A DNA stretch of 37,895 nucleotides from Muribaculaceae bacterium. Its GTDB lineage: Bacteria; Bacteroidota; Bacteroidia; Bacteroidales; Muribaculaceae. The notes below the pieces were generated by a model, which did not search any database, had not been told where the DNA came from, and saw only the letters and a program-made list of their open reading frames with translations. The position numbers and the translations under genes were made by a program. The stretch spans positions 190,771 through 228,665 of the forward strand of contig JAFSCJ010000015.1 of NCBI GenBank assembly GCA_017436845.1. The letters run 5' to 3'. Of the stretch, positions 7,336 to 17,175 are shown one piece after another (within the stretch, counting starts at the first letter, position 1; each line of letters starts with the position of its first letter).

Positions 7336-9180
7336 TTAGAATACTAAAGTAAAGCAATTAGTATTATCTATACGCTCAAATTTAATAGTAGCTTTTATCG
7401 TTTTAGCACGATCATGAATAGTGCGTAATCCAATTCCTCCGTTTGTCGCAATAGCATTCCATTCTTGTCCATTATCTTCTACTACTAATTTTCTATGAAC
7501 AGAATCATAGCAATTAAGGTAAACTGAAATTGATGTTGCATTACTACATTTAATTACATTTGACAGTATCTCTTGTAATATTCGGTATACTTCATAAGCA
7601 GTTTCGTGTAAGATAATTCCACAGCCTTCAACATCATCCCCTTTATATTCAATATTAATTTCGCAATCCTTTGAAATTTTATAGATATACTCCGATATGA
7701 TTTCATCCAGTGTAAAATTTTCAAACTCAGGTGGCATTAGTTCATGTGAAATATTACGCACACTATTTCTTATTTCTTCTAATGAACTTGCAATGTCATT
7801 TGTATCGATATTCGGAGTTACCATTTTTAATTGTAGACCTAACATGTCATTAGCTATACCATCATGCAATTCCTTTGCCAATCGACGTCTCTCATTTTCT
7901 AAGCCATTGATATAACTTTTTGCGCTTGACAACTCATTAGCTTGTTGAAGTTGAAATACTTTCATCTTTGTAACACGACGCTTAATCATAAAATATAAAA
8001 CAAATCCTACTAATAGCACTATTGTAATAATTAATATGATAAGTATGCGGGATTGTTTTATTTCATATGCCAACCGTTCTTGTTCCATCTTAGAGATTTG
8101 TAAATCCTTTTCCTTCGACTCATATTTTACTTGATATTCAGCCAATCGGGCTTTTGTATCAGCTTGAATTAAAGTATCAGTGTACATACGAGCGCTATCC
8201 ATATATTCAAAAGCTTTAACCATATTTCCTATCCCACGATAGCACAAGGCTAATCTTTCATAAATAAAATTCTTTTGTGTTCCCGTACCATTTGCCAAAT
8301 ATAAATAATCCGGGATTGCTTCAGCATAGTTTCCTAATCTATGATTTATCACACAACGAGCCTGCTTATATCCTATTACCGAAACAGAGTTTTCAGGCAA
8401 TTCCATCATCGTCTTATTACCTATATTTAAATAATATTGAACAGAATCTCTTTGCCCACACCGTTCAAAATGATTTAATAGAGATGGCATGCAACGCATA
8501 ATCCACTCGGGATTTTTACTTTCAGTTGCTATATCCAATGCATTATGCAATAAGATTGCTGATGAATCAGCTTCGCCAAGTTCAGTTTTAATAAATGAAT
8601 AGGTTTGATAAGCATTTAACAACAAAAAGTCTTCTCCGGGCGCATTTTTGATATGATTTATTGCGTTTTTAATTTGAGTATCAGCGTTCTTGAAATCTCT
8701 CATATTTACATGAAATACAGCTAAATTCAACCCTAATAATCCGACATTTGCTTCATCTTTTTGTAAAGCTGCAACATCCAACGCCTTGTTATAGTATACT
8801 ATTGCGGAGTCAAATTGGTCGGTCATTCTGAAAGAAAGCCCCAATTCATTATATGTTCTAACATGAATATCCAAATCCTCTATTTCAGGAAGAAGTTTTA
8901 CGATTTCCATTCGTTTATTTTTTGACATTTCAAACTCTCCATTTTCTAAATAATAGGTCGCTTCCATGTCAAGCAAATCATAATAATATTTTGAGTTATT
9001 TATATTATCAAGAGAGAAAGCTATTTTTAAACAAGAATCAGCCTCATCAAATTCGCTATTCTCTATATTTGAATTAATCTTAACTAACAAATCAGCTAAA
9101 GTCGAATCTGTTAATTCGGTATAAGCTAACATTCTCAATGACGATAACGCCATAAGTGTAATATATAATAACTTTTTCAT
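7336..9180 (-). CDS. TPR-containing sensor histidine kinase (HisKA_3/NarL-partner type)
   Basis: This 614-residue membrane kinase has a signal sequence (residues 1-20), a periplasmic TPR array (about 25-340, such as 'AIVYYNKALDVAALQ'), a coiled stretch (about 342-378), one transmembrane helix (379-398), and a cytoplasmic transmitter: H-box 'RRLAKELHDGIAND' with phospho-acceptor H439 and a C-terminal HATPase domain. The ATPase motifs are slightly unusual: the N-box reads 'EILSNVIKCSNA' (N541; Cys where His is common) and the G1 box reads 'DNGQEW' (D569), lacking the second Gly of DNGxG. The G2 box 'GGIGLRTIHDRA' is intact. It should signal to the response regulator just downstream on the same strand. 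TPR sensor domains of this type are common in Bacteroidetes; the ligand is unknown. Confidence 0.88.
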   Translation of the reverse strand: MKKLLYITLMALSSLRMLAYTELTDSTLADLLVKINSNIENSEFDEADSCLKIAFSLDNINNSKYYYDLLDMEATYYLENGEFEMSKNKRMEIVKLLPEIEDLDIHVRTYNELGLSFRMTDQFDSAIVYYNKALDVAALQKDEANVGLLGLNLAVFHVNMRDFKNADTQIKNAINHIKNAPGEDFLLLNAYQTYSFIKTELGEADSSAILLHNALDIATESKNPEWIMRCMPSLLNHFERCGQRDSVQYYLNIGNKTMMELPENSVSVIGYKQARCVINHRLGNYAEAIPDYLYLANGTGTQKNFIYERLALCYRGIGNMVKAFEYMDSARMYTDTLIQADTKARLAEYQVKYESKEKDLQISKMEQERLAYEIKQSRILIILIITIVLLVGFVLYFMIKRRVTKMKVFQLQQANELSSAKSYINGLENERRRLAKELHDGIANDMLGLQLKMVTPNIDTNDIASSLEEIRNSVRNISHELMPPEFENFTLDEIISEYIYKISKDCEINIEYKGDDVEGCGIILHETAYEVYRILQEILSNVIKCSNATSISVYLNCYDSVHRKLVVEDNGQEWNAIATNGGIGLRTIHDRAKTIKATIKFERIDNTNCFTLVF

Positions 9181-9196
9181 ATTAATTTTTTTTGTG

Positions 9197-9227
9197 CAAA
9201 AGTAGATAAATTGGATTTAATTAACAA
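9197..9227 (-). promoter_or_regulatory. Promoter for the histidine kinase
   Basis: On the minus strand TTG (9227-9225), a 20-nt spacer and TACTTTTG (9204-9197), ending 16 nt before the kinase ATG at 9180. It is back-to-back with the S9 peptidase promoter in the 136-bp divergent gap. Confidence 0.7.
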
Positions 9228-9256
9228 CAGCGGCACAATCAAACCCCAAATATATT

Positions 9257-9288
9257 TTGCATTATATAATTTTTAATATGTAACTTTG
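9257..9288 (+). promoter_or_regulatory. Promoter for the S9 peptidase
   Basis: TTG at 9257-9259, a 21-nt spacer, and TAACTTTG at 9281-9288, 28 nt before the ATG at 9317. Confidence 0.7.
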
Positions 9289-9316
9289 TCCTAATAACTA
9301 CTTAATTTTTATAATT

Positions 9317-11404
9317 ATGAACTTATTTAAAACAATTACCATGTCATCAGCATTATTGCTTGCCGCGACAGGTTGCACTTCTAATGTAGAAGAAAAAATC
9401 ATTGATAAGCCGGCTTTCAAAAGTGAGAGTGGAATCTTCAGCATTGAGGCTTTACAGGCTCTTGGACGTGTTTCAGATCCGCAAATATCACCTGACAAAA
9501 CAAAGATACTATATGGTATCTCTTATGAAAGTGTTGAGGAAAATAAAAACAATCGGGATTTGTATGTCATGAATGTTGATGGCCGTGACAATCACCGCAT
9601 CACAAAAACGCCAAAATCAGAAAGCAATGCAGTATGGATTAATGGTGGCGAGAAAATCGCGTTTATAAGTTCAGAAAACGGCAAACCGCAAGTATGGACA
9701 ATGAATGCCGACGGGAGTAATAGGCAAGTGGCTTCAGATATAGAAAAAGGTATCAATGGTTTTGTTTTATCTCCTGATGAAAAGCATATATTGTTAATTT
9801 CAAATGTAAAATATGGTGCTACACCTGAAGATTTGTACTCAGATCTGCCAAAAGCAACCGGACGAGTTATCACCGACTTGATGTATAAACATTGGGACGA
9901 GTGGGTAACAGAAATTCCTCACCCTTTTATTGCTGATTTTGATGGAGTAAAAGTATCGAATCCTATTGACATAATGGAAGGAGAACCATACGAAGCACCA
10001 ATGAAACCATTTGGAGGTGTTGAGTCTTTTGCATGGTCGCCCGATAGTAAAAATCTCATCTACGTGTCACGTAAAAAAGAGGGCTTAGAGTATGCCAAAT
10101 CAACTAATTCTGACTTATTCCTTTATTCACTTGAAGATAAGACAACCAAAAATCTTACAGAAGGAATGAAGGGATATGACACTAATCCTATATATTCTCC
10201 GGATGGAAAGTATATTGCGTGGTTAAGCATGGAAAGAGATGGATATGAATCTGATAAAAATCGCATTTTCATTCTCGATACAACTACCAATGAAAAAACT
10301 GATTTAACATCTGATTGGGATTATACTGTAAACTCAATTGCATGGCTTCCTGATAGTAAATCTTTATATTTCATTGCACACCATCAGGGGGTAACACCAA
10401 TCTTTAGTATAAACCTAGATAAAGAGATTAAAACTGTTGCAGATGGAATCTGTGATTATGGCGCACTTGCTGTTGTTGATGAAAATACATTAATTACATT
10501 ACGCCATTCAATGCTTGCACCTGATGAAATATGTGAGATTACAAATAATGTGGTTAAGCAAATATCTAACGTCAATAGCGATATATTTGCACAATTAACA
10601 ATGCCTACTGTTGAAAAGCGTTTAATTCCAACAACAGATGGTAAAGAGATGACAACATGGATTATTTACCCTCCTCATTTTGATAAAGACAAAAAGTATC
10701 CTGCAATCTTATATTGTCAAGGAGGACCACAACAAGCCGTAAGTCAATTTTGGAGTTATCGTTGGAATTTCGCCCTTATGGCATCAAATGACTATATTGT
10801 CATAGCTCCCAATCGTCGTGGTTTACCAGGCTTTGGCACCGAGTGGAATGAACAAATATCAGGTGACTATGGAGGCCAAAATATGAAAGACTATCTTTCA
10901 GCCGTTGATTATATGAAACAAGAACCATTCATTGATATTGAGCACATTGGTGCTACAGGAGCAAGCTATGGTGGCTTCTCTGTGTATTGGTTGGCTGGAA
11001 ATCACGATAATCGCTTTGCCGCTTTATTTGCACATGCAGGCATATTCAATACAGAAGCACAGTATCTTGAAACTGAGGAAATGTGGTTTGCCGATTGGGA
11101 TCTTGGTGGAGCTTTTTGGGATAAAAACAACGCTACTGCTCAACGAACATTTAGTCAATCACCTCACAAATATGTTGATAAATGGACCGCACCAATAATG
11201 ATTTCGCATGGTGAATATGATTTCCGCATTCTTGCATCTCAAGGGATGCAAGCCTTTAATGCAGCAAAATTAAGAGGTATTCCATGCGAAATGGTAATAT
11301 ATCCAGATGAAAACCATTGGATTTTAAAACCACAGAACGCGATTATGTGGCAACGATTATTTTTCCGATGGTTTGACCGATGGCTAAAACCGCAAGCAAA
11401 ATAA
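9317..11404 (+). CDS. S9 family (prolyl oligopeptidase-like) serine peptidase lipoprotein
   Basis: The 695-residue protein starts with a lipoprotein signal (lipobox 'LAATGC', Cys20), so it is probably anchored in a membrane facing the periplasm or surface. Residues about 40-420 form a WD/TolB-like beta-propeller with repeated 'SPD.K.I' blades (for example 'SPDGKYIAWLS'). The C-terminal alpha/beta hydrolase domain contains the nucleophile in 'GASYGG' (S550), the acid D635 in 'GEYDFRI' and H667 in 'DENHWI', a complete catalytic triad. Length is typical for dipeptidyl/acylaminoacyl peptidases of family S9, which release short N-terminal units from peptides. It is transcribed alone, between its own promoter and a strong hairpin terminator at 11415-11443. 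Precise specificity (DPP IV, acylaminoacyl or other) cannot be told from sequence. Confidence 0.92.
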   Translation: MNLFKTITMSSALLLAATGCTSNVEEKIIDKPAFKSESGIFSIEALQALGRVSDPQISPDKTKILYGISYESVEENKNNRDLYVMNVDGRDNHRITKTPKSESNAVWINGGEKIAFISSENGKPQVWTMNADGSNRQVASDIEKGINGFVLSPDEKHILLISNVKYGATPEDLYSDLPKATGRVITDLMYKHWDEWVTEIPHPFIADFDGVKVSNPIDIMEGEPYEAPMKPFGGVESFAWSPDSKNLIYVSRKKEGLEYAKSTNSDLFLYSLEDKTTKNLTEGMKGYDTNPIYSPDGKYIAWLSMERDGYESDKNRIFILDTTTNEKTDLTSDWDYTVNSIAWLPDSKSLYFIAHHQGVTPIFSINLDKEIKTVADGICDYGALAVVDENTLITLRHSMLAPDEICEITNNVVKQISNVNSDIFAQLTMPTVEKRLIPTTDGKEMTTWIIYPPHFDKDKKYPAILYCQGGPQQAVSQFWSYRWNFALMASNDYIVIAPNRRGLPGFGTEWNEQISGDYGGQNMKDYLSAVDYMKQEPFIDIEHIGATGASYGGFSVYWLAGNHDNRFAALFAHAGIFNTEAQYLETEEMWFADWDLGGAFWDKNNATAQRTFSQSPHKYVDKWTAPIMISHGEYDFRILASQGMQAFNAAKLRGIPCEMVIYPDENHWILKPQNAIMWQRLFFRWFDRWLKPQAK

Positions 11405-11414
11405 TAACATCAAT

Positions 11415-11450
11415 AAGTGGAGTTACACTAAGTGGCTCCACTTTTATTTT
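11415..11450 (+). terminator. Intrinsic terminator after the S9 peptidase
   Basis: Arms 11415-11426 and 11432-11443 pair over 12 bp (AAGTGGAG with CTCCACTT, plus two G-U and two Watson-Crick pairs) with an ACTAA loop. TTATTTT follows. It starts 10 nt after the peptidase stop. Confidence 0.8.
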
Positions 11451-11471
11451 ATCAAAGATTATTATTAACCA

Positions 11472-11504
11472 TTGCCTATATTAGTTATAATTTTCGTACC
11501 TTTG
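11472..11504 (+). promoter_or_regulatory. Promoter for the porin operon
   Basis: TTG at 11472-11474, a 22-nt spacer, and TACCTTTG at 11497-11504. The element ends 8 nt before the ATG at 11513, so the transcript would start at or within a few bases of the start codon. Confidence 0.65.
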
Positions 11505-11512
11505 TCCTCATT

Positions 11513-13519
11513 ATGAAGCATGTAATAACAACAATTATATTATTTATATCTGTTATTGTTACTTATGGACAAGAGCAGAATAATAGCGAGATTAAAGATT
11601 TAGAAAAAAGTAATATCAATAATGATTCCTTGATAAATATAAAGCCATTTGCATGGAAGACTATCCCTCCTCTTGGACTTCAAGAGCCTACAACTATTGA
11701 TACTACCCTACTTAATTATTATCATAAATCTATCCCATCTCAAGTAACTCCCGCTTATGCAACCACAGGTAACCTTGGCGCAGAAGGACAAACTATGTTG
11801 TTTTTTGAACGAGATGCCATGAGCGATTTTTTCTTTAGAGACGCCTTAGAAACATGGATACCTTCTATTAAAACTCATAAGTTTTACAATAGTCGCCAAC
11901 CGATGACTTTATTATCTTACAATACCGGTGGGAGCAAAGAAACCACACAAGATAGGTTAAAAATGGAGTTGACAGGTAATGCAAATGCTAAAACTCAAAT
12001 AGGGGCATATCTTGATTACATTTATTCTAAGGGCAGTTATAACTATCAAGCTACTAAAGATCTTATTTGGGGAGCATCTGCATCTCATATGGGAGAAAGA
12101 TATGAATTACAAGCCTACATTTATCATTATAATTTACTTAATAAGGAAAGCGGAGGTATAACAGACGACCTATACATTACAGATCCAGCTGAAGTTCAAG
12201 GAGGTTCATCAAAAGTTGACACAAAAACTATTCCAACACATCTTAGTGCGGCCCACTCAAAAATTGTAGGTACAGATTTATTTATCAATAATAGATATAA
12301 GGTTGGTTATTATGATGAAGTTTATGAGGGGGATTCAGTTATTGAACGTAATTATATCCCCGTATCATCATTTATTTGGACATTAAATTATAAAGATGGG
12401 AAACATATTTTTATGAATGATGCTCCGGGAGAAGCAGACTTTTGGAGAAATACATACTTAAGCAATACCGGTACAGATGACAGAACAAATTATTGGTCTC
12501 TGTCAAACACTGTAGGTGTATCATTATTAGAAGGATTTCATAAATATGCAAAAGCTGGTTTAGCGGCTTTTGCTACGCACCAAATAAGAAAATATACCCA
12601 AACAACGGATACAATAGACCGTGTAAATCCATTACCTGAAAATATCTCACCTTATCCGGGAGAAAAAGTTCCTAACAATGCTACTGAAAACTTATTTTGG
12701 GTAGGAGCGCAACTCACCAAACAAAAAGGTTCTTTGCTGAAATATGATGCAACAGCTAAATTCGGTGTTGCAGGAAATGTTGTTGGGGACATTTCTATTG
12801 ATGGTAATATATCTACGCAATTTAAACTTCTTGGGGATAGCGTAACGATATCCGGATATGGACGTTTTTCTAACGAAGAAGCGCCATATCTCATGAAACA
12901 TTATGTTTCAAATCACTTTATATGGAATAACGATTTTGGGAAAACTCGTCGCTTGCGCATCGGCGGGAAATTAAACATCCCACATACAGACTCCTATCTT
13001 AATGTTGGTATAGAAAACCTCCAAAATTATATATATTTCAACGAGAATTGTTTACCAACACAACATAGTGGAAGTGTTCAGGTTTTCAGTGCTTCTTTAT
13101 TACAAAATTTCAAATTTGGAGCATTACATCTTGATAATAAATTTAACTACCAAACATCATCCGTCGAATCGGTTATTCCTTTACCAAAATTCTCCATATA
13201 CTCAAATTTGTATGTGTTATTTAAAGTTGCAGGAGTTCTTGATGTTCAATTAGGTATTGATTGTGATTACTATACAAAATATAAAAGCGTCAACTACCAA
13301 CCAGCAACAATGGCATTCTTTAATCAGAAAGAAATTGAGGTTGGGAACTACCCATTTATGAACCTTTATGCAAATATGAAACTTGATAAAGCTCGATTTT
13401 ATGTTATGTTCACGCATGTTAATCAGGGGATGACTGGGAACAATTATTTTGCACTACCACACTACCCTCTAAATCCACGTAGATTCCAATTAGGTGTATC
13501 TGTTGATTTCACAAATTAA
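11513..13519 (+). CDS. Putative porin (Porin_10-like outer-membrane beta-barrel)
   Basis: The 668-residue protein has a signal peptide (MKHVITTIILFISVIVTYGQ), a short Asn/Asp-rich linker, and then long alternating amphipathic strands with many aromatic residues, ending in an aromatic-rich C-terminal segment (FQLGVSVDFTN) typical of barrels. The segment 'FYNSRQPMTLLSYNTGG' followed by 'TQDRLKMELTGNANAKTQIG' regions matches what I know of the Bacteroidetes 'putative porin' family. The frame extends upstream to 11432, but that region covers the preceding terminator and the promoter, so I chose the ATG at 11513, which begins a proper signal peptide. It is followed after 5 bp by a membrane-anchored substrate-binding-like gene, suggesting one operon. 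Transport substrate unknown. Confidence 0.85.
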   Translation: MKHVITTIILFISVIVTYGQEQNNSEIKDLEKSNINNDSLINIKPFAWKTIPPLGLQEPTTIDTTLLNYYHKSIPSQVTPAYATTGNLGAEGQTMLFFERDAMSDFFFRDALETWIPSIKTHKFYNSRQPMTLLSYNTGGSKETTQDRLKMELTGNANAKTQIGAYLDYIYSKGSYNYQATKDLIWGASASHMGERYELQAYIYHYNLLNKESGGITDDLYITDPAEVQGGSSKVDTKTIPTHLSAAHSKIVGTDLFINNRYKVGYYDEVYEGDSVIERNYIPVSSFIWTLNYKDGKHIFMNDAPGEADFWRNTYLSNTGTDDRTNYWSLSNTVGVSLLEGFHKYAKAGLAAFATHQIRKYTQTTDTIDRVNPLPENISPYPGEKVPNNATENLFWVGAQLTKQKGSLLKYDATAKFGVAGNVVGDISIDGNISTQFKLLGDSVTISGYGRFSNEEAPYLMKHYVSNHFIWNNDFGKTRRLRIGGKLNIPHTDSYLNVGIENLQNYIYFNENCLPTQHSGSVQVFSASLLQNFKFGALHLDNKFNYQTSSVESVIPLPKFSIYSNLYVLFKVAGVLDVQLGIDCDYYTKYKSVNYQPATMAFFNQKEIEVGNYPFMNLYANMKLDKARFYVMFTHVNQGMTGNNYFALPHYPLNPRRFQLGVSVDFTN

Positions 13520-13524
13520 GGTCA

Positions 13525-14349
13525 ATGCAAAAACTGAGACTACATAATGGTCGTTTTATCACATACATACTATTGCTTCTATTAGTAGTAATTATTATGT
13601 ATATGCTTAAAACATGTAGTTATAAAAAATTTAATCAGCCAACTATCTTCCTTTCAAGTCACGATACCATAGATGTAGCAATTGAATATTCTCCTCTCTC
13701 ATTATATACTTACGAAGATACTTTAGGCGGTTTTAACTACGATTTAATACGCAAAATAGCCTTAGAACATAAACTAAATTTAAAATTTCATCCTATCGTT
13801 TCACTCACAGATGCAATATCAAAATTAGATAAAGGGATATATGACATTCTCATTGCAGAATTTCCAATGACATCAGAATTTAACGATAAATATTTATTTA
13901 CAATACCGGTGTATTTAGATCGACAAGTACTTGTACAGCGTATAGACAGCGTTACACTTAATCGACGCATTAAATCACAACTTGATTTAGCCGGTGATAG
14001 CATTTGGGTGGTTGCAAATTCACCTTTAACCCATCGCATCACTAATCTCGCACACGAAATCGGGGATACTATATACATTATTAGCGACTCTACTTATGCT
14101 GCCGAGCAATTATTTATTATGACCGCAATAGGAGAGATAAAACAAGCTGTAATCAATGAAAAAGTTGCTCAAAAACTTGCGAAAAGATACCCTTTCGTTG
14201 ATATCTCAACAGATATATCATTCACACAATTCCAACCATGGGTTGTAAACAAAAATGACAGCATTCTTCACGATAGCTTAAACTCATGGATACAAACTAT
14301 CAAACAAACTAAATATTATAATGCTCTTGAATATAAGTATCTAAACTAA
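13525..14349 (+). CDS. Membrane-anchored solute-binding-like protein (SBP_bac_3 fold)
   Basis: This 274-residue protein has an N-terminal transmembrane anchor (about residues 13-29, 'YILLLLLVVIIMYML') and then an extracytoplasmic domain resembling family 3 periplasmic solute-binding proteins: 'GFNYDLIRKIALEHKLNLKF', 'ISKLDKGIYDILIAEFPMT', and the second-lobe pattern 'SDSTYAAEQLFIMTAIGEI'. It lacks the lytic transglycosylase domain of MltF, which shares the first half. No ABC transporter permease or ATPase is next to it; the gene directly upstream is a porin, 5 bp away, and the two very likely form one transcript. It could hold a ligand near the porin or sense it; this is inference. The stop codon lies inside the terminator stem. 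Confidence 0.75.
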   Translation: MQKLRLHNGRFITYILLLLLVVIIMYMLKTCSYKKFNQPTIFLSSHDTIDVAIEYSPLSLYTYEDTLGGFNYDLIRKIALEHKLNLKFHPIVSLTDAISKLDKGIYDILIAEFPMTSEFNDKYLFTIPVYLDRQVLVQRIDSVTLNRRIKSQLDLAGDSIWVVANSPLTHRITNLAHEIGDTIYIISDSTYAAEQLFIMTAIGEIKQAVINEKVAQKLAKRYPFVDISTDISFTQFQPWVVNKNDSILHDSLNSWIQTIKQTKYYNALEYKYLN

Positions 14350-14377
14350 AAAAGCTCCCAAAAGGAAGCTTTTTTAG
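14346..14377. terminator. Bidirectional terminator between the porin operon and valS
   Basis: Arms 14346-14359 and 14364-14377 pair with a single C/A mismatch around an AAAA loop; the A6 and T6 runs in the arms make it work in both directions. It includes the stop of the upstream gene and lies 19 bp past the converging valS stop. Confidence 0.8.
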
Positions 14378-14396
14378 TTATATAAAATAAGAAATT

Positions 14397-17018
14397 TTAT
14401 TTTTTAAGAGCGATGATGCTTTCTTCAATTGTTTTTATTTTAGTTTCAGCATCAGCAAGTTTCTTGCGCTCACCTTCGACAACTGCTAAAGGAGCATTAT
14501 TTACAAATCTTTCGTTGCTCAATTTCCTCAATACCGATTCTTTAAAACCTTTATAGTATACGAGCTCTTTATTAAGTTTTTCTAATTCTGCCTCCACATC
14601 AATATTATTTGCTAATGGAACATTGAATTCAGTTGTTCCGACCATAAATGATGCTGCTGAAGCATCCTTCTCAGCAGATGAATTAATATCGCTAAGATTT
14701 GCAAGCTTGGCAATAACGCTATATTCAACTGAATTAAACTCACCTAAAACATTCAATTCAAGAACTTCTTTTGGTGCAATATTTTTAGCTGCTCGAACAC
14801 CACGTACCCCTATTACAACCTCTTTAGCTCGTTCCATCGACGCAAGTGCGTCTGCATTTAATGCTTCAGCAGTCGGAATCAAAGCATTCATTATTGATTC
14901 TCCTTCCTTACGTTCAGCTAGATGTTGCCATAACTCCTCTGTAATAAATGGCATAAATGGATGTAGTAAACGTAACAAAGCATCAAAATAGCTCAACGTC
15001 ACTTCATAGGTTCTCTTGTCTATTGGTTGACCATAAGCCGGCTTTATCATTTCAAGATACCAAGATGAAAATTCATCCCAGAACAAACGATACACAGCCA
15101 TTAATGCTTCTGATAGACGGAACTTTGAGAACAAGTCTTTTACTTCGACTAAGGTTTCGTCCAATTTTGCTTTAAACCATTGTGTCGCACGCACAGCATA
15201 TTCCGGTTGTTCAATATCTGCAGTCTCCCATCCTTTTACAAGGCGGAAAGCATTCCATATCTTATTACAAAAATTACGTCCTTGTTCACATAGTTTATCA
15301 TCATACAGAATATCATTCCCAGCAGGAGCAGCAAGCATCATACCCATACGCACTCCATCAGCTCCGAATGTTGCAATCAAATCAAGCGGATCAGGAGAAT
15401 TACCCAATGATTTTGACATCTTACGACCAATCTTGTCTCTTACAATACCAGTAAAATAAACAGAGCCAAATGGTTTGTCCTTCATGTATTCATAACCGGC
15501 AACAATCATTCTTGCTACCCAAAAGAAAATAATATCAGGTCCAGTTACAAGATCACTTGTCGGATAATAATATTTTATCTCTTCATTTTCTGGATCGAGA
15601 ATACCATTAAATAATGAAATCGGCCACAACCATGAACTAAACCATGTATCCAAGCAATCTTCGTCTTGGCGGATATCGTTTATCGTCAGCGAATTATTAC
15701 CTGTCTTTGCTTTTGCCAATTCAAGAGCATCTTCGGCTGTCTCAGCTACAACATATCCCCCCTCAGGCAAGAAATAAGCCGGAATGCGATGTCCCCACCA
15801 CAATTGGCGACTGATACACCAATCTTTGATGTTTGTCATCCAATGACGATAAGTATTCTTAAACTTTGGAGGATAAAATTTAACATCATCATCCATTACA
15901 GCATCAAGTGCAGGGATTGTGATTTCATCCATCTTTAAGAACCATTGCATTGACAATTTCGGTTCAATTACAACTTTTGTTCGTTCTGAATAACCTACTT
16001 TATTATTGTAATCTTCTATTTTTTCAACAAGTCCGGCAGCATCAAGGTCAACAACAATTTCTTTACGCACATCAAAACGATCTTTACCGATATACATACC
16101 CCCGGCTTCGCTAATTGTACCATTGTCGTTGAAAATATCAATTGTGGGGAGATTATATTTCTCTCCAAGCATATAGTCATTTACGTCATGTGCAGGTGTT
16201 ACTTTCAAACATCCTGTACCGAAATCCATTTCAACATATTTGTCCATGATGATTGGGACAGCTCGATTAACAAGTGGCACTATAACTTTTTTACCTTTGA
16301 GCCATTGGTATCGCTCATCATTAGGATTTACACAAACAGCAGTATCACCCAAAATTGTTTCTGGACGAGTTGTCGCTACTACTATATACTTATCTTCTCC
16401 TTCAATATAATAACGAAGATAATATAATTTACTATGCTCCTCTCTATATATAACCTCTTCATCAGAAAGAGCAGTCAATGCCGCTGGGTCCCAATTAACC
16501 ATGCGCACTCCTCGATAAATCAGCCCTTTGTTATACAAATCCACAAAAACTTTAATTACACTCTTACTGCGTATTTCGTCCATTGTAAAAGCAGTACGAC
16601 TCCAGTCACATGAAGCACCAAGTTTCTTAAGTTGTTCTAGAATTATACCTCCATGTTTTTCTGTCCAGGCCCAAGCATGTTTCAAGAATTCATCACGAGT
16701 TAAATCGGTCTTCTTGATGCCTTTAGAGGCAAGTTTTGCGACGACTTTAGCCTCTGTTGCAATAGAAGCATGGTCAGTACCCGGCACCCACAACGCATTT
16801 TTACCTTCCATGCGGGCACGACGGATAAGTATATCTTGAATTGTATTATTTAGCATGTGTCCCATGTGAAGGACTCCTGTTACATTTGGAGGAGGAATTA
16901 CTATTGTATAAGGCTCACGCTTATCGGGAACTGAATTGAATAGATTATTTTCCATCCAATAGCTATACCATTTATCCTCAACTTCAGCTGGATTGTATTT
17001 TGTCGCTAACTCATTCAT
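14397..17018 (-). CDS. valS: Valine--tRNA ligase
   Basis: Class I valyl-tRNA synthetase, 873 residues. The HIGH motif appears as HMGH (residues 51-54, in '[12 protein letters not shown]') and KMSKS at residues 533-537 ('[10 protein letters not shown]'). An editing CP1 domain lies between ('[17 protein letters not shown]', '[12 protein letters not shown]'), and an anticodon-binding domain plus a C-terminal coiled-coil arm (from about residue 800, '[14 protein letters not shown]') follow. Length and motifs are complete, so it should charge tRNA-Val and clear mischarged Thr. The frame continues upstream to 17048, but family proteins start '[14 protein letters not shown]', so I took the ATG at 17018. 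That start is 27 nt after a TAAATTTG -7 element. It is monocistronic between this promoter and a shared terminator. Confidence 0.97.
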   Translation of the reverse strand: MNELATKYNPAEVEDKWYSYWMENNLFNSVPDKREPYTIVIPPPNVTGVLHMGHMLNNTIQDILIRRARMEGKNALWVPGTDHASIATEAKVVAKLASKGIKKTDLTRDEFLKHAWAWTEKHGGIILEQLKKLGASCDWSRTAFTMDEIRSKSVIKVFVDLYNKGLIYRGVRMVNWDPAALTALSDEEVIYREEHSKLYYLRYYIEGEDKYIVVATTRPETILGDTAVCVNPNDERYQWLKGKKVIVPLVNRAVPIIMDKYVEMDFGTGCLKVTPAHDVNDYMLGEKYNLPTIDIFNDNGTISEAGGMYIGKDRFDVRKEIVVDLDAAGLVEKIEDYNNKVGYSERTKVVIEPKLSMQWFLKMDEITIPALDAVMDDDVKFYPPKFKNTYRHWMTNIKDWCISRQLWWGHRIPAYFLPEGGYVVAETAEDALELAKAKTGNNSLTINDIRQDEDCLDTWFSSWLWPISLFNGILDPENEEIKYYYPTSDLVTGPDIIFFWVARMIVAGYEYMKDKPFGSVYFTGIVRDKIGRKMSKSLGNSPDPLDLIATFGADGVRMGMMLAAPAGNDILYDDKLCEQGRNFCNKIWNAFRLVKGWETADIEQPEYAVRATQWFKAKLDETLVEVKDLFSKFRLSEALMAVYRLFWDEFSSWYLEMIKPAYGQPIDKRTYEVTLSYFDALLRLLHPFMPFITEELWQHLAERKEGESIMNALIPTAEALNADALASMERAKEVVIGVRGVRAAKNIAPKEVLELNVLGEFNSVEYSVIAKLANLSDINSSAEKDASAASFMVGTTEFNVPLANNIDVEAELEKLNKELVYYKGFKESVLRKLSNERFVNNAPLAVVEGERKKLADAETKIKTIEESIIALKK

Positions 17019-17045
17019 GTTTAAAGAATATTTAAAATTTGAGTA

Positions 17046-17053
17046 CAAATTTA
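17046..17053 (-). promoter_or_regulatory. Probable -7 element for valS
   Basis: Minus-strand TAAATTTG matches TAnnTTTG and ends 27 nt before the ATG at 17018. No TTG is seen at the usual 19-22 nt distance, so the -33 part is weak or absent. Confidence 0.45.
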
Positions 17054-17119
17054 CAAATTTTCTCTCATATATATTAGCACAAATTTTGTCAGAGCAACAA
17101 TATTATCAATATTTTGAAG

Positions 17120-17127
17120 TAAATTTG
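17120..17127 (+). promoter_or_regulatory. Probable -7 element for the alpha-amylase gene
   Basis: TAAATTTG matches TAnnTTTG, 48 nt before the ATG at 17176. No TTG is found at the normal -33 spacing. It is divergent from the valS element in the same 157-bp gap. Confidence 0.45.
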
Positions 17128-17175
17128 TAAAATATTACACATAATAGTTTCAAAAAATCCAATATTAATATACTC

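Noticed and set aside
11432..11512. Longer porin frame starting at 11432
   Set aside because: The region holds the terminator of the S9 peptidase and the porin promoter; the signal peptide starts at 11513.
14623..14991. 122-codon open frame on the plus strand opposite valS
   Set aside because: It is antisense to an intact essential gene, has no promoter or recognisable domain, and fits a shadow of valS codon use.
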